The notes below the pieces were generated by a model, which did no database searches, was not told the DNA's origin, and saw only the letters and a program-made list of their open reading frames with translations. This document shows positions 47,955-55,532 of a DNA stretch of 64,000 nt, piece after piece (position 1 is the stretch's first letter; every line of letters starts with the position of its first letter). Made by a program: the position numbers and the translations under genes. The DNA comes from Pseudoalteromonas marina (GTDB lineage: Bacteria > Pseudomonadota > Gammaproteobacteria > Enterobacterales > Alteromonadaceae), in assembly GCF_000238335.3 (NCBI RefSeq), contig NZ_AHCB03000005.1:1798001-1862000 (forward strand), written 5' to 3'.

Positions 47955-49010
47955 TTATTTATAAGGGCTAATACTTGAAAGGCCAAAGTTACTTTGCATA
48001 ATGACCTTGCCGTCAATCCCTTTGAGTTTTAATGAGATAGCTGGGTCGGCTTGTTTCCAATCAATGCTTAAATCACCATAGTTTACATTGTGCGTGTAAT
48101 CGCCCACGCGATGCTTATTTGGGCTGACGTCTTTCCATTTTTCAGTCAAACCTGAGCTGGTCATTTCAATAAGCGGATAATCTAGGTTTTGATCGTATTT
48201 AGATATTTCCCCCCAGTGTGTATCGCCACTAATGATCACCACGCCATTTACTTTATGTTTTTTAATTAACGTAAATAAACGATTTCGATCCTCTGGAAAG
48301 TTTGCCCATGACTCCCAGCCTGTAAAATCAGGCAATAACTGCAAGCTTGATGCAATAAGCTTAATAGCAGCAGGTTTTTTAAGCTCGCGCTCAAGCCACT
48401 GCCATTGCGCTTCACCTAGCATTGATGCGCCTTTTACTTCTGTTGGGCTATATGGGCCTTGGTTGTTTAATTTACGCTTGGTGTAATATTCAAGCTCGCT
48501 TACATGATTAAGTGTGTCACGGTTCCAACGTAAATCGGGCATAATCACTTGCACCGTTTGCTCGCCTTCACCATACATATACGAGGTATAAATACCTTCT
48601 GAGCGTGTTCTACGCTCTGTGTTTTTAGGCTCGCCCCAAAAGTCGAGCATAATTTGTCGCGATTCTTCTTTGTGAGGGTATTCTTTTCCTGCATCGTTTT
48701 GACCAAAGTCGTGATCGTCCCACATTGCAATAATAGGTGTGTTTTCTTTTAGGGTTTTAAAGCCGGGTTTTGCACCTAGTTTTTGATATTTATCAGCAAG
48801 CACTGACATGTCATTGGTGTCGCCGTAAATATTGTCGCCTAAAAATATAAACAGATCGCCCTGCTCTTTGTTTATGGTGTCGAATATTGGGATATCTTTG
48901 TCTTGATGCCCGCACGAGCCAAACAATATTTTTGATGGTGCAGCCATCGCGCTTGCACTAACAACCAACGCAAGCGTTGAATATAAAATAGGGTTTAATA
49001 ACATTTTCAT
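47955..49010 (-). CDS. PhoD-like exported metallophosphatase
   Basis: A 351-residue PhoD-type alkaline phosphatase/phosphodiesterase with signal peptide (1-23, SASAMA). Metal-binding motifs are GSCGHQD, LGDNIYGD, MWDDHDFGQND and ISGDTHWGE. Enzymes of this kind release phosphate from organic esters in the periplasm or outside the cell. The start overlaps the preceding phosphatase gene by 4 bases, so the two are coupled. Together with the TonB receptor upstream they form a likely phosphoester-use locus. Confidence 0.88.
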   Translation of the reverse strand: MKMLLNPILYSTLALVVSASAMAAPSKILFGSCGHQDKDIPIFDTINKEQGDLFIFLGDNIYGDTNDMSVLADKYQKLGAKPGFKTLKENTPIIAMWDDHDFGQNDAGKEYPHKEESRQIMLDFWGEPKNTERRTRSEGIYTSYMYGEGEQTVQVIMPDLRWNRDTLNHVSELEYYTKRKLNNQGPYSPTEVKGASMLGEAQWQWLERELKKPAAIKLIASSLQLLPDFTGWESWANFPEDRNRLFTLIKKHKVNGVVIISGDTHWGEISKYDQNLDYPLIEMTSSGLTEKWKDVSPNKHRVGDYTHNVNYGDLSIDWKQADPAISLKLKGIDGKVIMQSNFGLSSISPYK

Positions 49011-50131
49011 TTTAAAATCTCTTTAATAGCGGGTGCCATATTGGGGTTAATTGTATGTGGTTGCTGACCAAGTGCCGCAAGCACTGTAGCGGCAATTTGC
49101 GCTTGTTTAACATTTTTAATTTTTATTAGGCCATTTCCTTTAATGGCAGGGCCAATTGCGCCAAGCCAAATATGCTCCGAACCAACAATTCCCTCTGGGA
49201 ATGCCCTTTTACCTTGCACTGAATTGGCTAAGGCCTGTTTAGAGCTGTGGTGTTGCCAATCGCTTGCATGACTCCCTCGGCCGTGGTCAGTAGTAATAAT
49301 AAGCGTTGTTTTGTTTTTATAACCTGGGGTACTTTGAATGGTTTGCCATAAGTCTTTTAAAAATGCATCGCTTTGTTTGGCTGATTTTAAGTAAGCATCG
49401 TAATGACCATCGTGAGCAAAATCATCTGTTTCACCTAAGCTAATTACCAGCAACTTGGGTTGTTTAGCCAACATGTAGGCTTTGGCAAAACGGTAGGTAA
49501 AACTGTCTAATCGAACATTTGTCCACGGGCTGGGGATTTCTTTTTGCAGTGCATTTAAAAGTGGCGCATCGGCAAATAAATCCTCTGCAATAGGCATAAA
49601 CCCTGCATTTACATATACGTTACTGCGCTTGGTGTTTACAATGTATGGAAACACATCCCAGCTACCAAATAACGCGGTGCTGTTTTTAAATTCAGCTTGC
49701 GCGTCTAAACGCTCTAAAATAGTTTTATTTGGGTTATACACTTTATCGTTACTGTTAATATTTTCATCTACTTCGCCACTTAAGATTTCGTTATAACCGG
49801 GATACGAAAAATACCACGGATTACTAACCGACATTGTAGATCCCTTTGTTCTGTCGCCAATAATCACGCCTTGTTTAGCCACTACTTGCGTTAAAAAAGG
49901 CATTAATAATTGCTGACGCTTGTTTGAATTTTCATCCCAAAATTCATTACTTAAATCGCTCGGCTGTTTAACAAAGTCTTTATTACTAATAAGGTTTTTA
50001 TCAGCACCACTAAATACTTCTTGCCAGCGCACGCCATCAAGGGTTACAAGCACAACGTTTGCGTCATCCGCACACACAGAACTGGCAAGTAAAATAAAGC
50101 TCGCCGATAATACTTTTAATATTTTATGCAT
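49007..50131 (-). CDS. Exported alkaline phosphatase/phosphodiesterase-superfamily enzyme
   Basis: A 374-residue protein with a signal peptide (1-21, LLASSVCA) and the alkaline-phosphatase/nucleotide-pyrophosphatase fold: VVLVTLDGVRWQEVFSG at the N terminus, nucleophile Thr or Ser likely in KGSTMSVSNPWYFSYPGY, metal ligands in SLGETDDFAHDGHYDAY and ITTDHGRGSH. It could be a phosphodiesterase or sulfatase-like enzyme; the PhoD-like partner favours a phosphoester substrate. Coupled to the PhoD-like gene (ATGA overlap). Confidence 0.82.
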   Translation of the reverse strand: MHKILKVLSASFILLASSVCADDANVVLVTLDGVRWQEVFSGADKNLISNKDFVKQPSDLSNEFWDENSNKRQQLLMPFLTQVVAKQGVIIGDRTKGSTMSVSNPWYFSYPGYNEILSGEVDENINSNDKVYNPNKTILERLDAQAEFKNSTALFGSWDVFPYIVNTKRSNVYVNAGFMPIAEDLFADAPLLNALQKEIPSPWTNVRLDSFTYRFAKAYMLAKQPKLLVISLGETDDFAHDGHYDAYLKSAKQSDAFLKDLWQTIQSTPGYKNKTTLIITTDHGRGSHASDWQHHSSKQALANSVQGKRAFPEGIVGSEHIWLGAIGPAIKGNGLIKIKNVKQAQIAATVLAALGQQPHTINPNMAPAIKEILK

Positions 50132-50151
50132 GAATTTTACACCTCACGTTA

Positions 50152-50180
50152 AATAAAAAGCCCATCAAAGTGACGGGCTT
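50152..50180 (-). terminator. Terminator after the third TonB receptor gene
   Basis: AAGCCC-G-TCA / TGA-T-GGGCTT around CTT; read leftward it is followed by TTTTATTT. It stands between the receptor and the phosphatase pair, so the pair has its own promoter or relies on read-through. Confidence 0.75.
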
Positions 50181-50200
50181 ATATTTACGTAATTGATTGG

Positions 50201-52477
50201 TTAAAACGTAGCTGTAAAGGTAACTGCCGCAGTGCGAGGCGAGCCTATAAAGTAAGTTGAACCATTACCTGTGCCGCCAGCTAAGTAGCTTTCATCTGTT
50301 ACGTTATAAACAACAAAAGCAATATCGATAGCTTTAAATGGCCCTGCATCAACTTGTGCTGCGTAACCCGCATTTAAATCAAGCACAGTGTAGCTATCTA
50401 CGTCGCCACGCTCACCGGTATATTTAGCCGACAAACCAAAGCGAAAATCGCCACTGTAATAATCGGTAGAAAGCACAAATAAGTCATCCACTGAGTCTAT
50501 AACCTTATCACCCGCTTCAAAACCTGGCGCATCACCTTTGTACTCTGAGTTATTATTTGTATACGAGCTGTAAAAACTCCACTCAGGGCTAAGCATGTAA
50601 CTTGCTGAAAGCTCTAGACCTTGTGATTCAATACCGCCTACATTTAAGTAAGAGCCATTAGTACCAATGGTATAGTCAATGCCGCCAGTATCACTGCCAG
50701 GTGCAATAAAGGTAATACGGTTATCAAACTCAATTGAATAAGCTGTAGCGGTGAGTTTAAGAGCATCATTTTGGTAACGAACACCTAAGTCAATATTTTC
50801 AGCTGTTTCTGGTTCTATGGCTGATAAATCAGAGCTGTCGCGCTCAAGCACACCATCTTTTATAGCTGCAAAATTTTCGCTATAACTAGTAAATAGCTCT
50901 GTTGAGTTATTTAACTGGTACACAATACCACCACTAAACAGTATATCTGAGTCACTGTTTACTTTTGCAGTGGTTGCATTTTGGTAATGATCAAACTTTT
51001 CAATATCAACGAGGTATTTTTTAACACCTACGTTAAGCGTTAAATCGCCAAATGCCATTGAATCTTGTGCGTACCATTTTAGCGTATCGGCTTCAAAGGT
51101 ATTTTTATATTGAGTCCAGTAAGGCGTGCTGTCGTAGTGGTGATAAATACGTGCATCTATCACTTTGTGCCAATCGCGCGATTCGTCGCGGTCACTTTGT
51201 TCATACCAAAAGCCCGCTTCTATGTCGTGCATACCAAATGTAGCGGCATAATGGGCTGTTACGCCTAAGCGATCTTTATTGTAATGAGTATGACGATACG
51301 ACATAACCGGTGTTGCTCCTGCATCGTAACACGCAGGGTTTAACCCCGGGCCAGATTCCCATGGCCAGCTTAAGCTAGCTGTACAATCTGCGTTGGGTGC
51401 AAGCGGATTACCTTCACTGTCGGTAAAACCGTAAGACCCTGCATTTGAGCCACCTTCGGTTGTTGGGTTACCATTTTCATCAACTGGGGTTGTTAGGTAA
51501 GGTGGGATCCAATCGCCACGTCCTGAATTTTTATGATAATAAGGGCTAACAGTAAGTAATGACGTTGGCGAAATAGCGTATTCAAACTTTAAATACGCTA
51601 ACGTATTTTCGCGAAGTGTACCCCAACCTTCTGCAAACATTTGGTCAAAATGCGGCACACCCGTCCAATTCCACGTTAGTTGATCCCAGTCTGGTGTTTG
51701 CTCAAATTGGGCTAGACTCACGCTGTTGTAATTTGTTTCGCTTACGTCGTCGTATGATATACGACCGGTAATGGTTAAATCCGTTAATGTAGTAACAAAT
51801 TTAGCTTCAGCGTGTTGGTTATCTTTACCACCATTGCTACCCGAACCAATCCAACGGCTAGTATCAGTTTGTGAGTAACTAACGTAAGCTTGGGTGTTAT
51901 CAAACAATGTACCCGTTTCGTGTTTTAAGTAATATCGTGTAGCATCGTGACTGCCCGACGTGTAAGCAAAAGTAGTGCTTTTTTCAAGGCTTGGTGCTTT
52001 ACTGACAAAGTTAAATGTACCGCCAAGTGCTTCAAGTGAAGCCGATTTAATATCAGACGTACCTTGACCGACTTCAACGGTTGCAAGGTTTTCAGAGTCT
52101 AAGTAGCGATTTGCTTTTGCACCGCCGCCATAGTTAGAGCCACCATTAGGAATGCCATCAACTGTCATACCTAACTGTTGCTGATTCCCGTCAATACTAA
52201 AACCACGCATCGTAATTGTGGTAGACCAATCGTCACCGCCAAATGCATCACCTTCATTTATGCTAATGCCTGGCAAATTATCAATGACTGACAACACACT
52301 TGAAACCGTGCTTTGCTGCTCTAACATGGCAGGTTCAATCACATTATTAGCGTAACTGGTTGGCTTTGCCACAACCGTTACTTCTTCAATAGTGGTTTCG
52401 TCGTTAGCATAAGCAGATGTTGATACCGCCATGGCAATGGCCATGCTCAAAATCGATTTACTCTTTAAAGCGTACAT
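50201..52477 (-). CDS. TonB-dependent outer-membrane receptor linked to phosphatases
   Basis: A 758-residue receptor with signal peptide (1-24, TSAYA), a TonB-box-like segment IEEVTVVAKP, a plug domain (about 40-165, ITMRGFSIDGNQQQLGMTVDGIPNG and a long Gly-rich loop) and a barrel ending in VTFTATF. The Asp/Trp/Pro-rich extracellular loop around residues 335-400 contains a Cys pair. Position next to two exported phosphatases, and a possible PhoB site upstream, suggest uptake of a phosphorylated compound or its metal complex. Substrate not shown. Confidence 0.9.
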   Translation of the reverse strand: MYALKSKSILSMAIAMAVSTSAYANDETTIEEVTVVAKPTSYANNVIEPAMLEQQSTVSSVLSVIDNLPGISINEGDAFGGDDWSTTITMRGFSIDGNQQQLGMTVDGIPNGGSNYGGGAKANRYLDSENLATVEVGQGTSDIKSASLEALGGTFNFVSKAPSLEKSTTFAYTSGSHDATRYYLKHETGTLFDNTQAYVSYSQTDTSRWIGSGSNGGKDNQHAEAKFVTTLTDLTITGRISYDDVSETNYNSVSLAQFEQTPDWDQLTWNWTGVPHFDQMFAEGWGTLRENTLAYLKFEYAISPTSLLTVSPYYHKNSGRGDWIPPYLTTPVDENGNPTTEGGSNAGSYGFTDSEGNPLAPNADCTASLSWPWESGPGLNPACYDAGATPVMSYRHTHYNKDRLGVTAHYAATFGMHDIEAGFWYEQSDRDESRDWHKVIDARIYHHYDSTPYWTQYKNTFEADTLKWYAQDSMAFGDLTLNVGVKKYLVDIEKFDHYQNATTAKVNSDSDILFSGGIVYQLNNSTELFTSYSENFAAIKDGVLERDSSDLSAIEPETAENIDLGVRYQNDALKLTATAYSIEFDNRITFIAPGSDTGGIDYTIGTNGSYLNVGGIESQGLELSASYMLSPEWSFYSSYTNNNSEYKGDAPGFEAGDKVIDSVDDLFVLSTDYYSGDFRFGLSAKYTGERGDVDSYTVLDLNAGYAAQVDAGPFKAIDIAFVVYNVTDESYLAGGTGNGSTYFIGSPRTAAVTFTATF

Positions 52478-52540
52478 TGTTGTCCCGTTTGATTTTATTA
52501 ATGGTTTATTATGAAAACGGGCACAGTATGATTTTTAAAT

Positions 52541-52570
52541 ATGACAATAACGCTTTGTTTTATTGACATA
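52541..52570 (-). promoter_or_regulatory. Possible PhoB (Pho box) site
   Basis: Read leftward, TGTCAAT and TGTCATA are direct repeats starting exactly 22 bases apart, two 11-base Pho-box periods. A -10-like CATACT follows about 11 bases after the second unit. The middle unit is poorly conserved, so this is a candidate only. Confidence 0.35.
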
Positions 52571-52611
52571 AAGATTAAAAAAATATGAGAAAATAATGGC
52601 GAAAATATGTA

Positions 52612-52653
52612 AAAAAAAAGACACTTAATAAAGCTATTAAGTGTCTTTTTTTT
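52612..52653 (-). terminator. Terminator of the OYE reductase gene
   Basis: Arms GACACTTAATA / TATTAAGTGTC with loop AAGC, flanked by A8-9 and T8-9 tracts. Well placed just past the reductase stop codon. The symmetric tracts could also act in the other direction. Confidence 0.9.
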
Positions 52654-52666
52654 TAATTACTACAAA

Positions 52667-53710
52667 TTACTTAAGCTCAGCAAGCATCTCGTCGCTGTAA
52701 GGCACTAACTCTTCGCCGTTTGATACTTTACTAATATAATCTGGGTTTGCAATTAGCGGGCGGCCAATCGCAATTAAATCAAACTTACCTTCATTAATTG
52801 CTGCTTTAGCTGACTCAAAGCTATAGCTACCAACACCAACAAGTACTCCTTTGTATCCCGCACGTAAAAACGCTGATGTAGTTTTGCCTTCTAGCGATTC
52901 GAATGTTGTGCTGTCGTCAAAAATACCACCGTGCAAGTAAGCAAGGTTTCGTTTTTCAAGTTCAGGTAGTAAGTAGTCAAATACCGCTTTGTCGCGGTTA
53001 TCTTCACTCATATTAAAGTAGGCGCCAGGTGTTACACGCAGTGCTGTACGCTCGTTACCTACTGCAGCAATAACTGCATCAGTAACCTCAAGTGCAAAGC
53101 GAGCCATGTTTTGCGGTGTTTGGCCGTACTCGTCTTCACGTACATTGGCTTCATAATGTAAAAATTGATCAATTAAATAGCCGTTTGCGCCATGAATTTC
53201 TACACCATCAAAACCGGCTTCAATTGCGTTTTCGGCGGCTTTGGCAAAATCTGCAATTAACGATTTAATATCGTCAATTGTCGCGGCTTTTGGCGTGATG
53301 TAAGTCAGTTCACGCATGCGGGGTACCGAACCTTCTACGCCAATTGCTGAAGGTGCGAGTACTTCACCATCAAAAAAATGAGGGTGCGCTACACGGCCAA
53401 CATGCCAAAGTTGAGCAAACATTTTACCACCATTTGCATGCACAGCGTCGGTCACTTTTTTCCAACCTTGAATTTGCTCGCGTGTAAACAAACCAGGCGT
53501 AGTTGGGTAACCTTGCCCGTCTGGGCGAATAATTGTCGCTTCGCTAATAATAAGACCTGTGTCTGCGCGGCGAGCATAATACTCAACCATATCTTGCGTT
53601 GGCACTAAATTTTCATCAGCCATACAACGTGTAAGCGGTGCCATTAATACACGATTTTTAAGCTCAATCGTGTCATTTAATCGATATGGTGTAAGTAAAT
53701 CTGTGTTCAT
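52667..53710 (-). CDS. Old yellow enzyme family alkene reductase
   Basis: A 347-residue FMN-dependent NAD(P)H oxidoreductase of the NemA/OYE type, which reduces activated alkenes and electrophiles such as N-ethylmaleimide or nitroesters. Family motifs are KNRVLMAPLTRCMADE, AQLWHVGRVAHP, VEIHGANGYLIDQFL with substrate-binding His-Asn, and AIGRPLIANPD near the C terminus. Single gene, divergent from the DUF2750 gene. Detoxification is the usual role. Confidence 0.93.
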   Translation of the reverse strand: MNTDLLTPYRLNDTIELKNRVLMAPLTRCMADENLVPTQDMVEYYARRADTGLIISEATIIRPDGQGYPTTPGLFTREQIQGWKKVTDAVHANGGKMFAQLWHVGRVAHPHFFDGEVLAPSAIGVEGSVPRMRELTYITPKAATIDDIKSLIADFAKAAENAIEAGFDGVEIHGANGYLIDQFLHYEANVREDEYGQTPQNMARFALEVTDAVIAAVGNERTALRVTPGAYFNMSEDNRDKAVFDYLLPELEKRNLAYLHGGIFDDSTTFESLEGKTTSAFLRAGYKGVLVGVGSYSFESAKAAINEGKFDLIAIGRPLIANPDYISKVSNGEELVPYSDEMLAELK

Positions 53711-53925
53711 TTTATAAATCCTTGATTAAGTGTATGCATACTAAGTGCGGCCATTTAGGCAACATTCAAGATCAATTTTGAATGTTTGCTCAAAATATAC
53801 TGACTAACCCATAAAACAGATCTAAATAACAAAAATTAATTGTGAAGTTTTCAACACGATGTCACATAACTCGATATACTTGTACGCTATAAATATAAAT
53901 TGACCGCAACAAAAGTGAGCCCATC

Positions 53926-54315
53926 ATGACACGCGTAAATGCAACCGAAGAACACGACGTAATTTTAGGCCTTGGAGCCAAAAAGCGTCTCGCTTTTATG
54001 TTTGAAACCGTACAACAGTACAAGCAAGTATGGATTTTAAATGACGACGACGGCTGTGTAATGCTTACTAACGAAGATGACGATTGTGTGCCTGTATGGC
54101 CTACACGAGAATTTGCACAAGCATGGGCAACGGGCGACTGGGAAGGATGCACACCTAAAGCAATCCCTACTAATGATTGGTTCAGCCGATGGACACCTGG
54201 CCTTGAAGAAGACGACTTACTTATTGCCGTATTCCCGACAGAGGAAGACGACGGCACTATTTTATTTCCTGATGAATTTGAAAGGCAACTAAAAGCACCA
54301 AAGAAAAAATACTAA
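53926..54315 (+). CDS. DUF2750 family protein
   Basis: A 129-residue acidic cytoplasmic protein with the DUF2750 pattern AFMFETVQQYKQVWILNDDDGCVMLTNEDDDCVPVWPTREFAQAW (parts), ending FPDEFERQL. The family's function is unknown. Runs of Asp/Glu make the surface strongly negative. Single gene with a strong terminator behind it. Confidence 0.8.
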   Translation: MTRVNATEEHDVILGLGAKKRLAFMFETVQQYKQVWILNDDDGCVMLTNEDDDCVPVWPTREFAQAWATGDWEGCTPKAIPTNDWFSRWTPGLEEDDLLIAVFPTEEDDGTILFPDEFERQLKAPKKKY

Positions 54316-54343
54316 GTAACTAGCATAACTTTATTTAGTTTAT

Positions 54344-54374
54344 AAACGCGGCTTTACAATAGCCGCGTTTTTTA
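54344..54374. terminator. Bidirectional terminator between convergent genes
   Basis: AAACGCGGCT / AGCCGCGTTT with loop TTACAAT followed by T4. It serves the DUF2750 gene and the convergent hydrolase, whose stop codon lies in its right flank. Confidence 0.88.
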
Positions 54375-55241
54375 TACCTGCTTTCTAAAATTTAAATATG
54401 CCTGAGTGATTGCTTTAGCATCTTCAACTTGCGGATAGTGCCCAAGCTCAGCAAAGCCTTGTGTGCGGGCATTAGGTATTATTTTTTCATACTGTTCGAG
54501 CATGTGTTTCCCTGATATTGGGTCTTGCTCACCTGCAATAAATATAACCGGTATATCGCTATTAATAATTGCAGTAACCCAGCGCTGCTCGTTTTGCTTT
54601 CGCTGTGTAATGTAATTAATTAACTTTGGCATAACACGTAAACCATTATTGTGATTTAAAAGCGCCCAAAGCGTATCTATAACTACAGGTGCGGGTGGCG
54701 TGTTTGCACCAAATATGGAGGTTAAATTTTTGGCAAACTTTTGCTTACTCATTAGCTTAGGGACTATCCAGCCCAGCTTTGAAAGTAACAACTTTTGTAT
54801 AAATAACGGTTTATGTGCTTGAGGAAACAACCCGCCATTCAAAAAGCACACACTGTGTATATGTACTTCACTTTGATTAGCCACTTGCCTCGCTAATAGC
54901 TCTTGGGCAACGGTATCGCCATAGTCGTGGGCAAGTATATGTACATTACTTATATTTAAACGCTGTAAAAAATGTGTGTATAAATCAGCTTGCTCTGCAA
55001 TTTTATAATCCGCTTTTGAAGGCTTATCCGAAAGCCCAAAACCAAGCATATCAAGTGTCACTAAAAAGTAGTGTTTACTGAGTTCATCCCACATACCTTC
55101 CCAATCCCAGCTTGCACTTGGAAAACCGTGAATTAAAACAAGCGCGGGGTTATGTGTATTCCCTGCCGTTTTAGTAAAAATTTGATGCCCGTTTATATTT
55201 ATAAATTGACCGCTTAATTGCCATTGTGAAAGTGAGTACAT
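54372..55241 (-). CDS. Alpha/beta hydrolase with Asp nucleophile (epoxide hydrolase/dehalogenase-like)
   Basis: A 289-residue cytoplasmic hydrolase. Oxyanion-hole motif LIHGFPSASWDWEGMW; the nucleophile elbow is AHDYGD, with Asp rather than Ser, as in epoxide hydrolases and haloalkane dehalogenases; acid Asp in GEQDPIS and His in LGHYPQVED. It also resembles the MEST-like group. ATG at 55241 is preferred; an in-frame TTG at 55313 would add an unlike hydrophobic leader. Confidence 0.82.
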   Translation of the reverse strand: MYSLSQWQLSGQFININGHQIFTKTAGNTHNPALVLIHGFPSASWDWEGMWDELSKHYFLVTLDMLGFGLSDKPSKADYKIAEQADLYTHFLQRLNISNVHILAHDYGDTVAQELLARQVANQSEVHIHSVCFLNGGLFPQAHKPLFIQKLLLSKLGWIVPKLMSKQKFAKNLTSIFGANTPPAPVVIDTLWALLNHNNGLRVMPKLINYITQRKQNEQRWVTAIINSDIPVIFIAGEQDPISGKHMLEQYEKIIPNARTQGFAELGHYPQVEDAKAITQAYLNFRKQV

Positions 55242-55532
55242 GTTATGAACCAAAACTTTTGTATTTAATTGTTGTAACACAATTACCCATAAACTTCGAA
55301 AAATCACCAGCAAGCTTTAACGCATAGATTAAAAGAAAGCCTTTTTCATTACAAAAATACCTATAAATACGGTATTAACTGAGAACCCACGCTAAATAAA
55401 AGTATTAAGCAACGTACTATTTAACAAAGAATTTAGTTAATTATTAGCTTGTAACTTAACTATTAAATGCTATATTCAAAGCTCTTAGGTAATAATACAG
55501 TCTCAAAAAATACCATACAAAAGGATTGCTAA

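Noticed and set aside
52564-52653. A-rich segment and hairpin as part of the TonB receptor promoter
   Set aside because: The hairpin with flanking A and T tracts is better explained as the terminator of the OYE reductase gene.
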